Numbered from the stretch's first letter, positions 25,600 through 35,567 are shown. The stretch is 64,000 bases of DNA from Haliscomenobacter sp. (GCA_016707205.1 JADJHZ010000002.1:372001-436000), one strand, 5' to 3'. A program made the numbers and translations. The notes: generated by a model from the sequence alone, not told the origin.

Positions 25600-27471
25600 T
25601 TAAAGTAAAGAAACACTTTTTGCCGCGAAAGCGGTTAAATCTGCTCCTTTAAGCATTCCTTGCTGTAGAAGCGCAAGCCTGTAGAGATAGGAAGCCATCT
25701 CCTGCCCTTCCTCCCCGGAACTGCATTGGAGTAGTCTCCCAACGATCAGCGGATGGTTGGAATTTATCACTACATGATAGGAATCCGGGAACGAAGCGCC
25801 GCCCATGCCCTGGAAAGTCTGCATCTCTTTCAGCCGGCGCATGAATTCCGGGCGGGTAATCAGCACGGGTTGTTCGTCGGGAGACATTGCCTTGGTTTGG
25901 ACGATAGCCTGGGGATCTTTAATCACGGATTTAAACAACTCCTCCATTTTTTTGAGATCGGCCTCGCTTAAAACAGATTCCCGCTGCTCATCCTTTTCGA
26001 TCAGGTGGTCAATGGTTTCCGCATCAACCCGGACAAATGTCAATTGGTCCATTTTATATTCCAAATGCTGCATAAAATGGGTGTCGATCACGTGATCCAA
26101 CTTCAGCACCTGATAACCTCTTTCCTTGCAGGCCGTTATTTGCTGATGATGCTGCTCGAGAGATGAGGTGTACAGCGCCACTACCTTGCCATGCTTATTG
26201 GTTTGGACAGGTTTCACTTTCTCCAGGTACTCCTCCGGGGTGTAAAACTGACCGTCGACATCTTCTAACAAGGCAAATTTTTGCGCACGGTCGTTAAATT
26301 TCTCATCCGATAACATACCGTATTTGACAAAAACCCCGAGGTCGTTCCACTTACCTTGAAAAGTTTCCCGGTCTTTTTTGAATAATTCTTCCAGCTTATC
26401 GGCCACTTTCTTGGTAATGTGACTGGTTATTTTCTTGACGTTGCCGTCTGCCTGCAAATAGCTCCGCGACACATTTAACGGAATATCCGGAGAATCGATC
26501 ACCCCATGGAGTAAGCGAAGGAATTCCGGAACAATATCCTCCACATTATCTGTTACAAACACCTGATTGGAGTAGAGTTGGATCTTATTACGCTGAAGTT
26601 CCAGTGCATTTCCCAGATGGGGGAAATACAAGATCCCGTTAAGCGTGAACGGATAATCGATGTTGAGGTGAATCCAGAAAAGCGGCTCTTCGAAACTGAA
26701 CGGATAAAGCTCCCTGTAAAACGTTCGATAATCTTCATCGCTTAGGTCAACCGGATTTTTCTTCCAGGCGGGGTGGGTATTGTTAATGATATTGGGTACT
26801 TCCTTTGCAACAGCCTCCTTTTCTTCTTCCGCTTCATCCTCTTTTTCTTCAAAAGAGGGCTTTGTTCCAAACTGAATAGGAACAGGAAGAAACTTGCAAT
26901 ATTTCTTCAGCAGATCTTCGATTGGCTGGTCTTCCAGGAACTCCAGGCTATCCTCGCCAAGGTGCAAAACCCCTTCCGTGCCCCGCTTCTGTTTTTCGTT
27001 TTCCTCCAGCGTATATTCCGGGCTACCTTCGCAAACCCAAGTCACCCCATTGGCGCCGGCTTGATAGGATTTAGTATACACTTCCACTTTCTGTGCCACC
27101 ATAAACGCTGAGTAGAAACCAAGCCCGAAGTTTCCGATCAGGGCTGCTTCTTCCTTGTACGTTTCCAGGAATTCCCTGGCGCTGGAAAACGCGACCTGGT
27201 TCAGGTATTTTTTTACCTCCTCGCCAGTCATTCCTATGCCTTGATCCCTGATCGTAAGCGTTTTGGCCTCTTTATTGGGAATCACCTCGATAACCAGGTC
27301 GCCCAATTCGCCCTGAACTTCTCCGCGCAAGGCCAGGGTTTTTAACTTGGTGGTGGCGTCCACAGCGTTCGAGACCAATTCCCGAAGAAATATTTCGTGG
27401 TCTGAGTACAAAAACTTCTTGATAATGGGAAAGATGTTCTCCGTTTGAACAGAAATATTACCTTTTTGCAT
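25600..27471 (-). CDS. htpG: Hsp90 chaperone HtpG
   Basis: A 623-residue ATP-driven chaperone. The N-terminal GHKL ATPase contains ELVSNAVDA (ATP-contacting Asn), DQGIGM, and GNFGLGFYSAF (glycine-rich lid). The middle domain contains LPLNVSRSYLQ-type sequence (PLNVSRSYLQADGNVKK). A charged acidic linker (EEKEDEAEEEKEAVAKE) lies near residue 220. The ATG at 27471 (MQKGNISVQTENIF) is the real start; a TTG two codons earlier is not needed. The length is typical of bacterial HtpG. A dyad containing the candidate -33 element lies upstream, suggesting stress control. Confidence 0.95.
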   Translation of the reverse strand: MQKGNISVQTENIFPIIKKFLYSDHEIFLRELVSNAVDATTKLKTLALRGEVQGELGDLVIEVIPNKEAKTLTIRDQGIGMTGEEVKKYLNQVAFSSAREFLETYKEEAALIGNFGLGFYSAFMVAQKVEVYTKSYQAGANGVTWVCEGSPEYTLEENEKQKRGTEGVLHLGEDSLEFLEDQPIEDLLKKYCKFLPVPIQFGTKPSFEEKEDEAEEEKEAVAKEVPNIINNTHPAWKKNPVDLSDEDYRTFYRELYPFSFEEPLFWIHLNIDYPFTLNGILYFPHLGNALELQRNKIQLYSNQVFVTDNVEDIVPEFLRLLHGVIDSPDIPLNVSRSYLQADGNVKKITSHITKKVADKLEELFKKDRETFQGKWNDLGVFVKYGMLSDEKFNDRAQKFALLEDVDGQFYTPEEYLEKVKPVQTNKHGKVVALYTSSLEQHHQQITACKERGYQVLKLDHVIDTHFMQHLEYKMDQLTFVRVDAETIDHLIEKDEQRESVLSEADLKKMEELFKSVIKDPQAIVQTKAMSPDEQPVLITRPEFMRRLKEMQTFQGMGGASFPDSYHVVINSNHPLIVGRLLQCSSGEEGQEMASYLYRLALLQQGMLKGADLTAFAAKSVSLL

Positions 27472-27530
27472 ATACAACTCGATTTAGCGGTTCTCCAAAA
27501 GACATGGACAAGGAAATGCGACCAAACAAT

Positions 27531-27561
27531 GTGCCATTTATTGTGTCTGTCAAAATGGCAC
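27531..27561 (-). promoter_or_regulatory. Candidate operator/promoter region of htpG
   Basis: Inverted repeat GTGCCATTT (27531-27539) and AAATGGCAC (27553-27561). Read on the minus strand it contains TGCCATTTTGACA (27560-27548), a TGnCA-N3-TGnCA arrangement. The TTTTG within this motif is about 20 bases upstream of ATTGTTTG, a weak -7-like box. A regulator binding here would overlap the -33 element (inference). Confidence 0.45.
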
Positions 27562-27868
27562 TTAATGCGTATTATTTTATGACATAAAAGAAAAGCGAAG
27601 CAAAAAAGTCTGCTGTTTTAAGAATAACTCTTTTTTTATTCCATAGTGTGCGAAAAAATTTCAGCAGGCCTTGCATATTTCACAGGAATGGTTTTTATTT
27701 GTCAAAGCTTTGAGTTAAATCCTTTCCAAAAAGAGCTTTTCAGGCTATTTTCCTTTTTTGGCTATTCTACCTACCACGATCTGTTGTTATCCAACAGCGT
27801 ATTTCATTTTGCACCGTTTGGACTACTTTACCGGATGCCCGCGCATCCGCAAGATTTGTCTTTAGTGT

Positions 27869-28098
27869 GGTGAGCAGGAAAGCCATAATTGGGGGGACGC
27901 TTGGCCGAATGCTCACCCTTTAAAATATCGGATGTGCCCTGGGTTTGCAACAAATAGCTGCCAACCACGGGATAGGATTAGCTTCCGGAAACCCATTTTC
28001 CGGAAAAGCAATTCGCCACAAGAGCTTTTTGTATTGTTTAGGAAGTAAACCTAAATGGTTTAGGCCGATTCAACTGGGGGGTGGAATCGGCTTTTTTT
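27869..28098 (+). ncRNA. Hairpin-rich region ending in a terminator: candidate structured RNA or leader
   Basis: Four stem-loops follow one another: GGTGAGCA/TGCTCACC (27869-27917), TTCCGGAAA/TTTCCGGAA (27983-28005), TAAACC/GGTTTA (28046-28062), and GCCGATTC/GAATCGGC with T7 (28064-28098). No convincing protein gene lies in the 660 bases between htpG and the pentapeptide gene. A 75-codon GTG frame at 27646 has no recognisable features. The arrangement fits a small non-coding RNA with its own terminator or a leader. It does not resemble tmRNA, RNase P or SRP RNA as far as can be judged by eye. Confidence 0.4.
28064..28098 (+). terminator. Intrinsic terminator upstream of the pentapeptide gene
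   Basis: Stem GCCGATTC (28064-28071) with GAATCGGC (28084-28091), a 12-base loop and T7. It points rightwards although no annotated plus-strand gene ends nearby. Confidence 0.75.
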
Positions 28099-28105
28099 AT
28101 CTTTG
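28098..28105 (+). promoter_or_regulatory. -7 box TATCTTTG of the pentapeptide-repeat gene
   Basis: A perfect TAnnTTTG match starting at the last T of the preceding terminator, 28 bases before the ATG at 28134. The -33 side is not well matched. The position right after a terminator suggests an insulated transcription unit. Confidence 0.5.
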
Positions 28106-28133
28106 CCAAAGCCAGTACATAAACCCAAATACT

Positions 28134-30008
28134 ATGAGAGAAAGATCAAATCTGTTGGTTGGATTAATGGTAGGCCTATTGCTTGGATTGGTAGGCTATA
28201 TTTTTTTTATCAATTACGTCGCCAATTATTTTTCCTTCCTGATTGGTTTTGTCAGCGGGCTGTTGCTCCTCTCTTGTGCCGCCGTACTGTTGTTTACCTG
28301 GAACAGAAAAAAAATCCTGGTCTGGCTGTTCGGCCCGCAGGCCGCAGAACAACCGGCAGAAAACAACCAACTCTTCGTCAAAGGCATCATCGGGCATTTA
28401 GTGGACCGGCTGTTTTCCGGGCACATGCATGATGACTCGCGCGATCAGATCAAGCGCTCCGGAATGCACGCATTCAATATGTTTATTTGGGGGAGGGTCG
28501 TAATTTCCATGGTCGGTGTATTGGCTTCGGTATTCGTCGTGCTCGGAGGGTTGCTGGGCACTATTCTGGTGGTGCAGCAGAATAAAATGCTAGGCCAGCA
28601 AAACACGCTGATCAACAAGCAAAACCTGTATTTGGGGCAACAGACGGATTACATTAATAAACAAACCAACCTGCTGGACGTGCAAACCAATCTGCTTGCT
28701 GTGCAAAATAAAAACCTGTTGGCTCAAAACTCCATGATCGGACAGCAAACCGGTTTGTTCCACGAGCAGGTAGGGCAGATTGACACCCAAAACGATCTTT
28801 TCTTCCGGCAAATCGGTCAGGTAGACAACCAAAACCTTTTGGTGAAGGAGCAAACGTCCAAGATCGAGCAGCAAACGGAGTTGCTGGAGTCCGACCGCCG
28901 CAGCGCGTTGATCTTCATGATGAGCAATATCATGGATAAAATCGATGACGAAATCAAAACGCAAACCGGAAAGGAGCGCCATGTCGGTAAGTATAGCCTG
29001 TCCGATCCTGTTTTGGGGCGCATTGGAGCGCTTTCTCAGAGTTTCAAACCCTATCGGTATCTCCAAAATGGGGCTTTGATCGAAAAGCCGCTCAGTCCGG
29101 AAAGAGGGCAATTGCTCCTGGCCCTGACCAACTCTCAAATAAAGGAAGCGGATTGCGATAAACTATTTACCCAAAGCACCTTTGAGTTTGCAGATCTGAA
29201 ATCTGCCCGCCTGGATAGCGCTTACCTGGCCCATATCAATCTGAAATCTGCCGACTTGTCCAATGCCGAATTGAAATACGCCCACCTGGCGGATGCCAGC
29301 CTGCACCATTCCGACCTGAATAATTCCCGGCTGAACGGCGCCAACTTGTCTAATGCCCATCTGGATTACTCCTCTTTGGTAGAAGCCAATCTCGACGACG
29401 CAAATTTGAAAGGAGCCGAGTTGTATTATTCCAACCTCAGCAATGCATCCCTGGCTGCCGACTTCACGGAAGCCAAACTGAACCATGCCAAATTGGATTT
29501 TGCTATTCTGAACTATGCCATTCTCGAGCGCGCTGAATTGCTTAATGCCTCTTTAAAAGGCGCCAAGCTGATCAAATCCAAATTGAGCCAAGCAGATCTG
29601 ACCAAGGCTTCCCTGGAAGGAGCCCGGCTGCATGAGGCAGAACTCATGGATGCTAATTTATTGAGGGCTCAATGCACGGGAGCGGACTTTACCGGCGCTT
29701 TGCTTATGAGAGCGGACCTGAGTGGAAGCGACCTGAGCAATGCGAACTTCACCGCGGCAGATTTACAGGAAGCCAACCTGAGCGCAGCTGATCTGCGGGG
29801 AATCACGTTGAAAAATGCCAACCTGGCAAAGCTAATCCTAAAGGACGCCAAAGCCGGCAGCCCCAATTGGTTAAACGACTTGCATAACCTGGCTTTAACG
29901 GCAGGCATTGAAGACCTCCTGAATCGGTACTACATAGACAGCCTGGCGCCGCAATCAGACCAGAAAGGGGCCTTTTACCTGATCAAAGAACGCCTTGGCT
30001 TGCAATAA
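28134..30008 (+). CDS. Membrane-anchored pentapeptide-repeat protein with Gln-rich heptad stalk
   Basis: A 624-residue protein. Hydrophobic helices lie near 7-29, 33-55 and 118-147. Residues ~148-252 form about 15 consecutive heptads with a Gln and then Asn/Thr at fixed places (LGQQNTL, INKQNLY, LGQQTDY, INKQTNL and so on), predicted to be a long helical coil. From ~351 to ~585 comes an uninterrupted run of pentapeptide repeats (A[D/N]LxxA), which fold into a right-handed quadrilateral helix. The ATG at 28134 is chosen because the upstream extension covers the terminator and promoter. It is convergent, with a 5-bp gap, to a caspase-like gene. Function is unknown; pentapeptide proteins can mimic DNA or act as scaffolds. 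Confidence 0.85.
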   Translation: MRERSNLLVGLMVGLLLGLVGYIFFINYVANYFSFLIGFVSGLLLLSCAAVLLFTWNRKKILVWLFGPQAAEQPAENNQLFVKGIIGHLVDRLFSGHMHDDSRDQIKRSGMHAFNMFIWGRVVISMVGVLASVFVVLGGLLGTILVVQQNKMLGQQNTLINKQNLYLGQQTDYINKQTNLLDVQTNLLAVQNKNLLAQNSMIGQQTGLFHEQVGQIDTQNDLFFRQIGQVDNQNLLVKEQTSKIEQQTELLESDRRSALIFMMSNIMDKIDDEIKTQTGKERHVGKYSLSDPVLGRIGALSQSFKPYRYLQNGALIEKPLSPERGQLLLALTNSQIKEADCDKLFTQSTFEFADLKSARLDSAYLAHINLKSADLSNAELKYAHLADASLHHSDLNNSRLNGANLSNAHLDYSSLVEANLDDANLKGAELYYSNLSNASLAADFTEAKLNHAKLDFAILNYAILERAELLNASLKGAKLIKSKLSQADLTKASLEGARLHEAELMDANLLRAQCTGADFTGALLMRADLSGSDLSNANFTAADLQEANLSAADLRGITLKNANLAKLILKDAKAGSPNWLNDLHNLALTAGIEDLLNRYYIDSLAPQSDQKGAFYLIKERLGLQ

Positions 30009-30013
30009 CCCAA

Positions 30014-31608
30014 TTACTTCTCCGCAGGAATAAACTTAAACATTTGGTTAGGTACTTTCTTCAACGTTCCCTGAAGTAAACGCGCCCCTTTTTCTTCAGA
30101 GCCTTTTTCTATTTCCAGAAAACGGCCGCTGTGTTTACTTTGAATAAAGAAATATCCTTCCCCTGCCTCCATAAGGCGAAACTTCTGATTGTCTGTGCCG
30201 TGGTAGTTCCATTGATGGATCAAAGCCCCTTCTTCCATGGAGTTTCCTTCCACGTCGGCATAAAGTCCTGACGCTTTGACTTGAAAAAAGAAGAATTCCT
30301 CTTCCGCAGGAACCAGCGTAAACTGTTGGTTTTCCTGTTGGTACGGCGTATACTGCTGAAGGATTTCTCCCCGCTCCTTCGAAGCTCCCGGTATATCCAG
30401 GAACATGTTGGTGTGCTTAACCTGGATGAAATAATACTCGCCGGAAAGGATCTTTTTGAGGTTGAGTTTGCAATCCACCTTATTTTTTCCAAAGAAGGAC
30501 GTAACGAAAATCGGAATATTCCCCAGATCGTTTTTGGCGAAATCCGGTGTTTGTATTTCTCCTTTCACTCTGGACACCATTTCCGGAATTCGCGATTTGA
30601 TGTAGTCATAGACTTCGTTGAGGCTTACGATCCCGTCCTTGCTTGCATCCGCAGCTCCCTCCAAGCCTTCCAGGACCGCTTTCGTAAAAGCCCCGTTTTG
30701 CCAGGCTTCATCCTCATACGAACGTTCTTCCTTTTTGCTGGACGTGAGGACCGCATACCCTGCCTTGCTTTCCATCAGGTTGCGGATAGCGTCGTTGACC
30801 GTTCCGCTGTTGCTTCGCGCTCCGCTGTGACAAGCGTCCATGAAAATCAATTTTTGCATTGGACCTCGTCGAGGCGGGAAGTGATTTCGTCGTACCGGAC
30901 CGACGTTTGGCGCGGATCTGTTGGGGTATAGTCGTTGCCCCGAATCCACAGGTTGTCCAGGGAATCCGTAAACCCATGAGACGCCAGGTACAGGATGATC
31001 AGGTCCTTTTTATCGACTTTTCTGGAGTTCTTATAGTCATCCACCAATTGATCGACGGCCATACGGATACTATCTGCCGTTGCGGAAGGCCCGATCAGAG
31101 TTTTAACATAAACCGCATCGAAGAGCCTGTTGGTTGTAGCAATTTGGCCCCGGAAGGCGTTCGCGAAATCACAGGCATCTTTGGTGGCAAATTGAAGGTC
31201 GGGGGGATCTGTTCCAACAGCCAAAACATGAATGGAAGGCCTGGAAGAAAAGGAATAGTTGTAGTAGACGACGATGGATTCCGATTTCAGGGCTTTTTGC
31301 CCTGCGCCGTAAAGGATTTGAATGGTTTGGTTGCCTTCTTCCAGCAAGAGATCTGCGGTGAAATTCAATCCGTTCACCTGAGCGTTTTCCAAGCGGTCTT
31401 CTCCGAGCGCAGATCCGTTTACGAGGATTTGAAAATCGCCGACAACCAGATCGCCTTCGGTGAGTGCCAGAGCATCGATGAATAACTTGCGCGTCTCGCT
31501 TTGGATAAAGGTCTGGCCTCTGGGGATACTGGGCTTTACCCACTTGATCTGGCCCCAGGAAGTGCTGGCCACCAAAGACAGACAGAGGACAAGGGTGTGT
31601 TTTTTCAT
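30014..31608 (-). CDS. Secreted caspase-like (C14) protein with EF-hand-like and lectin-like tail, frameshifted
   Basis: Signal peptide MKKHTLVLCLSLVASTSWGQ, then an Ig-like segment, then a caspase fold starting at SIHVLAVGT. The catalytic His211 is in YLASHGFTD. The frame stops after DEVQCKN at about 30847. The next frame gives KLIFMDACHSGA with the catalytic Cys260. Adding one base to the T5 run at 30851-30855 (A5 in the coding strand) joins the dyad into one protein of about 531 residues. After the caspase domain comes a DASKDGIVSLNEVYDY calcium-loop-like segment, then three ~45-residue beta-trefoil/ricin-like repeats (YYFIQVKHTNMFLDI, FFFFQVKASGLYADV, YFFIQSKHSGRFLEI). The substrate is unknown. 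Confidence 0.85.
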
Positions 31609-31682
31609 AGTAGGGCATTAAATGCCCTTCAAAAATAGGGAATTTAATCCTTCTACGCCTGGGAGGATTAAAAAATCCTTGA

Positions 31683-32126
31683 TTAACAACCCAATGGAAT
31701 TTTTTGTATCCGGCGTTCGTGCCTTCCGCCTTCGAACTCCGTTGCCAAAAACGCCCCGGCAATAGCCCTGGCCTCTTCTGCGCTGACAAACCGCGCCGGA
31801 ATAGACAACACATTGGCATTATTGTGGGAGCGGCCAAGGCGCGCAATCTCTTCCGACCAGCACAGCGCTGCGCGAATACCCTGGTGCTTGTTTGCCGTTA
31901 TCGCTGCGCCATTGCCGCTTCCACAAATAATAATCCCCAAATCTGCTTCCCCATTTTCTACCGCATCGGCAACCGGGTGGATAAAATCGGCATAATCGAC
32001 CGACTCCGTAGAGTAGGTTCCGAAATCGTTCACCTCAAAACCCCGGGCTTGCAGCCAAAGGATGAGGTCCTCCTTGCATTCAAACCCCGCATGATCGGAC
32101 CCGATAGCCAATTTATTCGCTTTCAT
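31683..32126 (-). CDS. rpiB: Ribose 5-phosphate isomerase B
   Basis: A 147-residue RpiB/LacAB-type isomerase interconverting ribose 5-phosphate and ribulose 5-phosphate. It opens with IGSDHAGFECKE, has the active-site Cys and anion hole in GIIICGSGNGAAITANK (GSGNG), SHNNANVLSIPARFV, and a C-terminal RHERRIQKI. Length is normal. It is 11 bases downstream of the DUF2723 gene on the same strand, so the two may share a transcript. Confidence 0.95.
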   Translation of the reverse strand: MKANKLAIGSDHAGFECKEDLILWLQARGFEVNDFGTYSTESVDYADFIHPVADAVENGEADLGIIICGSGNGAAITANKHQGIRAALCWSEEIARLGRSHNNANVLSIPARFVSAEEARAIAGAFLATEFEGGRHERRIQKIPLGC

Positions 32127-32137
32127 GTTCCATTCGT

Positions 32138-35100
32138 TTATTGCCCGCCCGGAGGAAGCAACTGGTTCTCAACCGTCTCGACCCGATAAGGCTCAAACCG
32201 GGCTTGAAGTTTTTTGAAGAACGCGTCGTCTTTATTCTTTTCTGCATCCTGCATCAGCCGGGTCATGGTAAACTCCGCTCTCTCGTAGTCAAACTGGTAG
32301 CTATTGCTGAGAATATCCGGGTCCAGCGAGGTATAAAACCGCATATGTTTTTCTGTTTCGTCGGCCAGGATTTCCATGATTGGCTTGGCTTTGGTATAAG
32401 CCCCGGCTTCCAGATACACGTCCAGCATGTAATAGGCCCTATAGTCGAATGGGAAGTTGACATGAGGGAATGCTTTGAAATACTTATCTGCTAAAGCCAT
32501 AGCCTCCTTGCTCTTGTTCTCTTTGAGCAACTGGCCTGCTGCCCGGCGCATCGTCAGCTGCAAGCTTTGGATGCTGGGGAGGTAGGAATTATCTACAAAG
32601 GTTTTCTCCTTGTCGAAGTTGCCCCAACGGAATTTCTCCATAACATTTTTGTAGAACGCATCGGTATTCACGCTTCCGCTTCCGATGATCCCATAGGTCG
32701 GTCGCTGGGGCTCCGCACCGGGACGATGCGAAGCGCAAGACCTTCCAATTGCATATAATCATCCAGACCAAAGAATTTATCGGTTCGGGTGGTCACCGCA
32801 AAGTAGATGGGGCGTTCCCAAAGATTGGAGGCAATTACATCCAAAACAGCGAGGTCATCCTTCCCAAGGTATTCCCGGTCTCCAAAATTCAGCGGAATGC
32901 GGTCCGCGACGGCGGTATCGGAAGCAGAGATCAGCCCAGCTTTTTCAGCTGTCTGGCGGTCGACCGGCAAGAAAACTGACCGGGTTGGCATATAGCTTTC
33001 CGTAAACTCTCCGCTTTGAAGGGGCAAGGGATGATCTTCGCCAATAAACTGCAAAAACTGCTGCACGCTCATTTCCCGATCCGGCTGATTGGAAGGTGGG
33101 TAGAGCAACTGGTTTCGTTTATTTCCTCGAAAAGCGTCCCTGGAGATCGTCAGTTTCAATGCAGGAGAATCATTGACTTTGCGCCGAAGCAAGTCGATAT
33201 ACCAATCCACCGCAATAAGGCTTAGGTTAACCACCCGGACGTCCGTTCGGATTCCTTCCACTTCCTGGGCATACCACAAGGGGTAGGTATCGTTATCGCC
33301 GTAAGTAAAAATGATGGAATTGGGAGCGCACGAATTCAGGAAGTTGGAAGCATAATCCCGCGAAGCATAATGTCCGCGACGGCTATGGTCGTCAAAGTTC
33401 TGCGTCAGCATGAGGATAGGGGCCGACAACCCAATAACCGTAGCAAGGGAAGCGCCAACCAGGGTACTAAGCTTGACCCGCTCCCGGAACACTTCGAACA
33501 TCGCTATTACCCCAAAACCGATCCAGATGCAATACGTAAAGAAAGAGCCAATGAGGACGTAATCCCGTTCCCGGGGCTCATTGGGAGGCTGATTGGAGTA
33601 AACGATAATTCCCAGCCCCGTAATCCCGAACAACATCAACAGCCCCAAAAAGTCGTTTTTGGACTTATTGAAATGGAAAATCAAGCCAAGTAAGCCCAAC
33701 AGGAACGGGATCATATAATACCGGTTTCTTGCCTGATTATCCTGCATCGTGTCCGGCATTTTACTTTGATCCCCGAGGCGCCAGTTATCGATGAACGGAA
33801 TTCCCGAAATCCAGTTCCCACTGGATTTATCCCAGGAATAATATCCCTGGGCGCCGTTTTGGCGGCCGGAAAAGTTCCACATAAAGTAACGCCAGTACAT
33901 CCAGTTGAACTGGTAGTTGAAGAAGAACTTAAGATTATCGCCCATATTCGGCCTTCCTGCAGGAAGAGGCTGATCCGGGTTCAGGCCAATCCAGCGCTTG
34001 TACAAACTAGGGCGCCCTTGGGAAGGATCCCCCATCCGCGGAAAGACAATTTCCTGGCGCTTATCGTATACATATGACAGTTTTTCATCCACTACTTCGT
34101 AGCGGTCGCCTACCTGGCCATACCGGTTTTTGGATTTGACGTCAATTGGGCGAGCTTCGAAGTGAGGTCCCCTAAGCAAGGCGCGTTCGCCATACTGTTC
34201 CCGGTTCAGATAGGGAATCAGGCGCAGTGCGTCGGTTGGGGCGTTCATATTGATTGGAGGGCCCGCATTTGCCCTCGTGACCACCATCCCATACGTAGAA
34301 TAAGAAATAATGAGGAGAGCCACAGCTACGATGGCATTTTGCAGCGTCGGATTTTGTTTTTGTTCCGCATAACGCAATCCAAAAACGATGCCTCCAACCA
34401 GGAGGAGCAAAAAGGGGATAAGGCCCGAATTAAAAGGAAGCCCCAACCCATTGACCATCATCAGCTCGAACATTCCCCATAAGCGGGGAAGCCCGGCGAC
34501 GATAAACGTCTGAATTCCAAAAACAAGTAAAACGCCCACGCCCGCAGCAGCAACCATTCCCCAGAACGTGTGTTTGGAGTACCGTTTGAGGTAAAAGAAA
34601 AAGGCAAGCGCGGGGAAGGTCAGGATGCTAAGCAAGTGAACGCCCACCGACAACCCTGCGGAGTAGATCGCAAAGATCAGCCAGCGGTCGTATTGGTGCT
34701 CGTCGGGCTGAGCGTACCAGTGGATGGTCGCCCAAAGTGTAAGCGCCGTAAAAAACGTCGACATCGCATATACCTCGCCTTCTACCGCGGAGAACCAAAT
34801 AGAGGTGCTGAATGCGGTAGCGAGTCCGGCAACCAATCCCGCACCCGCAATAGCGATCAACTGGCCATTATCGGGATTGCCTTCACGACCAACCAACGAC
34901 AACTTGCCCAAGATGATCGTCACCCATGCGATGAACATGGCAGCAAATGCGGTACTGATACCAGACATCAAGTTGACGGCGAACGCAATATCTTCCGGGT
35001 TATCAGAAACCACTTCTGCAACCCAGGCAAACATTCGGCCAAGCAGCAAAAACAAGGGCGCCCCGGGTGGGTGAACTACCTGCAACTTGTAGGCTCCAAG

Positions 35101-35220
35101 AATAAATTCGCCGCAGTCCCACAAACTTCCGGTCCTTTCCGCAGAGAGGTAATACACCACCGTTGCCAGAGCAAAGACCGTCCAACCAACGATATTACTT
35201 ACGCGTTTATACGAAAACAT
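32138..35220 (-). CDS. DUF2723 polytopic membrane protein, frameshifted near its C-terminus
   Basis: The large first frame (850 residues, start at 35220) has the DUF2723 N-terminal signature VYYLSAERTGSLWDCGEFI and VVHPPGAPLFLLLGRMF, then about 12 membrane helices and a periplasmic domain. It departs from the family after LALRIVPVRSPSD. The second frame continues from GIIGSGSVNTDAFYKNVMEKF to 32138 with the helical C-terminal domain typical of the family. One missing base in about 32697-32706 rejoins them (about 1027 residues). The family is widespread in Bacteroidota and resembles GT-C glycosyltransferases; O-glycosylation has been proposed for some members. Its activity here is inferred only. 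Confidence 0.85.
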
Positions 35221-35363
35221 AAGAACAGGGTATTTTGCTAACCAATTAAAACACTATCAACCAATAAGTTATAATTAAAACTTGCAGAAGTGCAAAGCTA
35301 AGAAATAATCTTTAACCATCCCTTGCGCGCCGTTTATAATTATATTTTCCCCGCAATAAAGGC

Positions 35364-35371
35364 TATCTTTG
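35364..35371 (+). promoter_or_regulatory. -7 box TATCTTTG before the DUF4834-rluA-rsmG run
   Basis: A perfect TAnnTTTG match, 15 bases before the ATG at 35387, with an AT-rich stretch upstream but no clear TTTG at -33. The expected transcription start would leave a very short leader. Confidence 0.5.
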
Positions 35372-35386
35372 TTCAAACGACTGCGT

Positions 35387-35566
35387 ATGAAGTTATTGTT
35401 TTCGCTTTTACTTATTTATGTAGTCTACCGGTTCTTCTTTGCCCGGCCCCTGCTGAGCCGCCCCAGGGGTGGAGAAACAACGCCCGGATCGGGGAGGTCT
35501 CCTCAGCAGAGCAATATCCGGTCAAAGGACGAAGAAGATTACGTTGATTACGAAGAAGTAGACTAA
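35387..35566 (+). CDS. DUF4834-like small membrane protein
   Basis: A 59-residue protein with one N-terminal membrane helix (KLLFSLLLIYVVYRFFF), a short arginine/proline segment, and a very acidic end, KDEEDYVDYEEVD. That helix followed by a DYVDYEEI-like tail is typical of the Bacteroidota DUF4834 family, whose function is unknown. The ATG at 35387 is preferred to a TTG at 35369. It is followed after 1 base by the pseudouridine synthase gene, indicating cotranscription. Confidence 0.72.
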   Translation: MKLLFSLLLIYVVYRFFFARPLLSRPRGGETTPGSGRSPQQSNIRSKDEEDYVDYEEVD

Positions 35567-35567
35567 T

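Noticed and set aside
27646..27873. 75-codon GTG frame between htpG and the pentapeptide gene
   Set aside because: No recognisable domain or signal, a non-ATG start, and overlap with the first hairpin of the structured segment.
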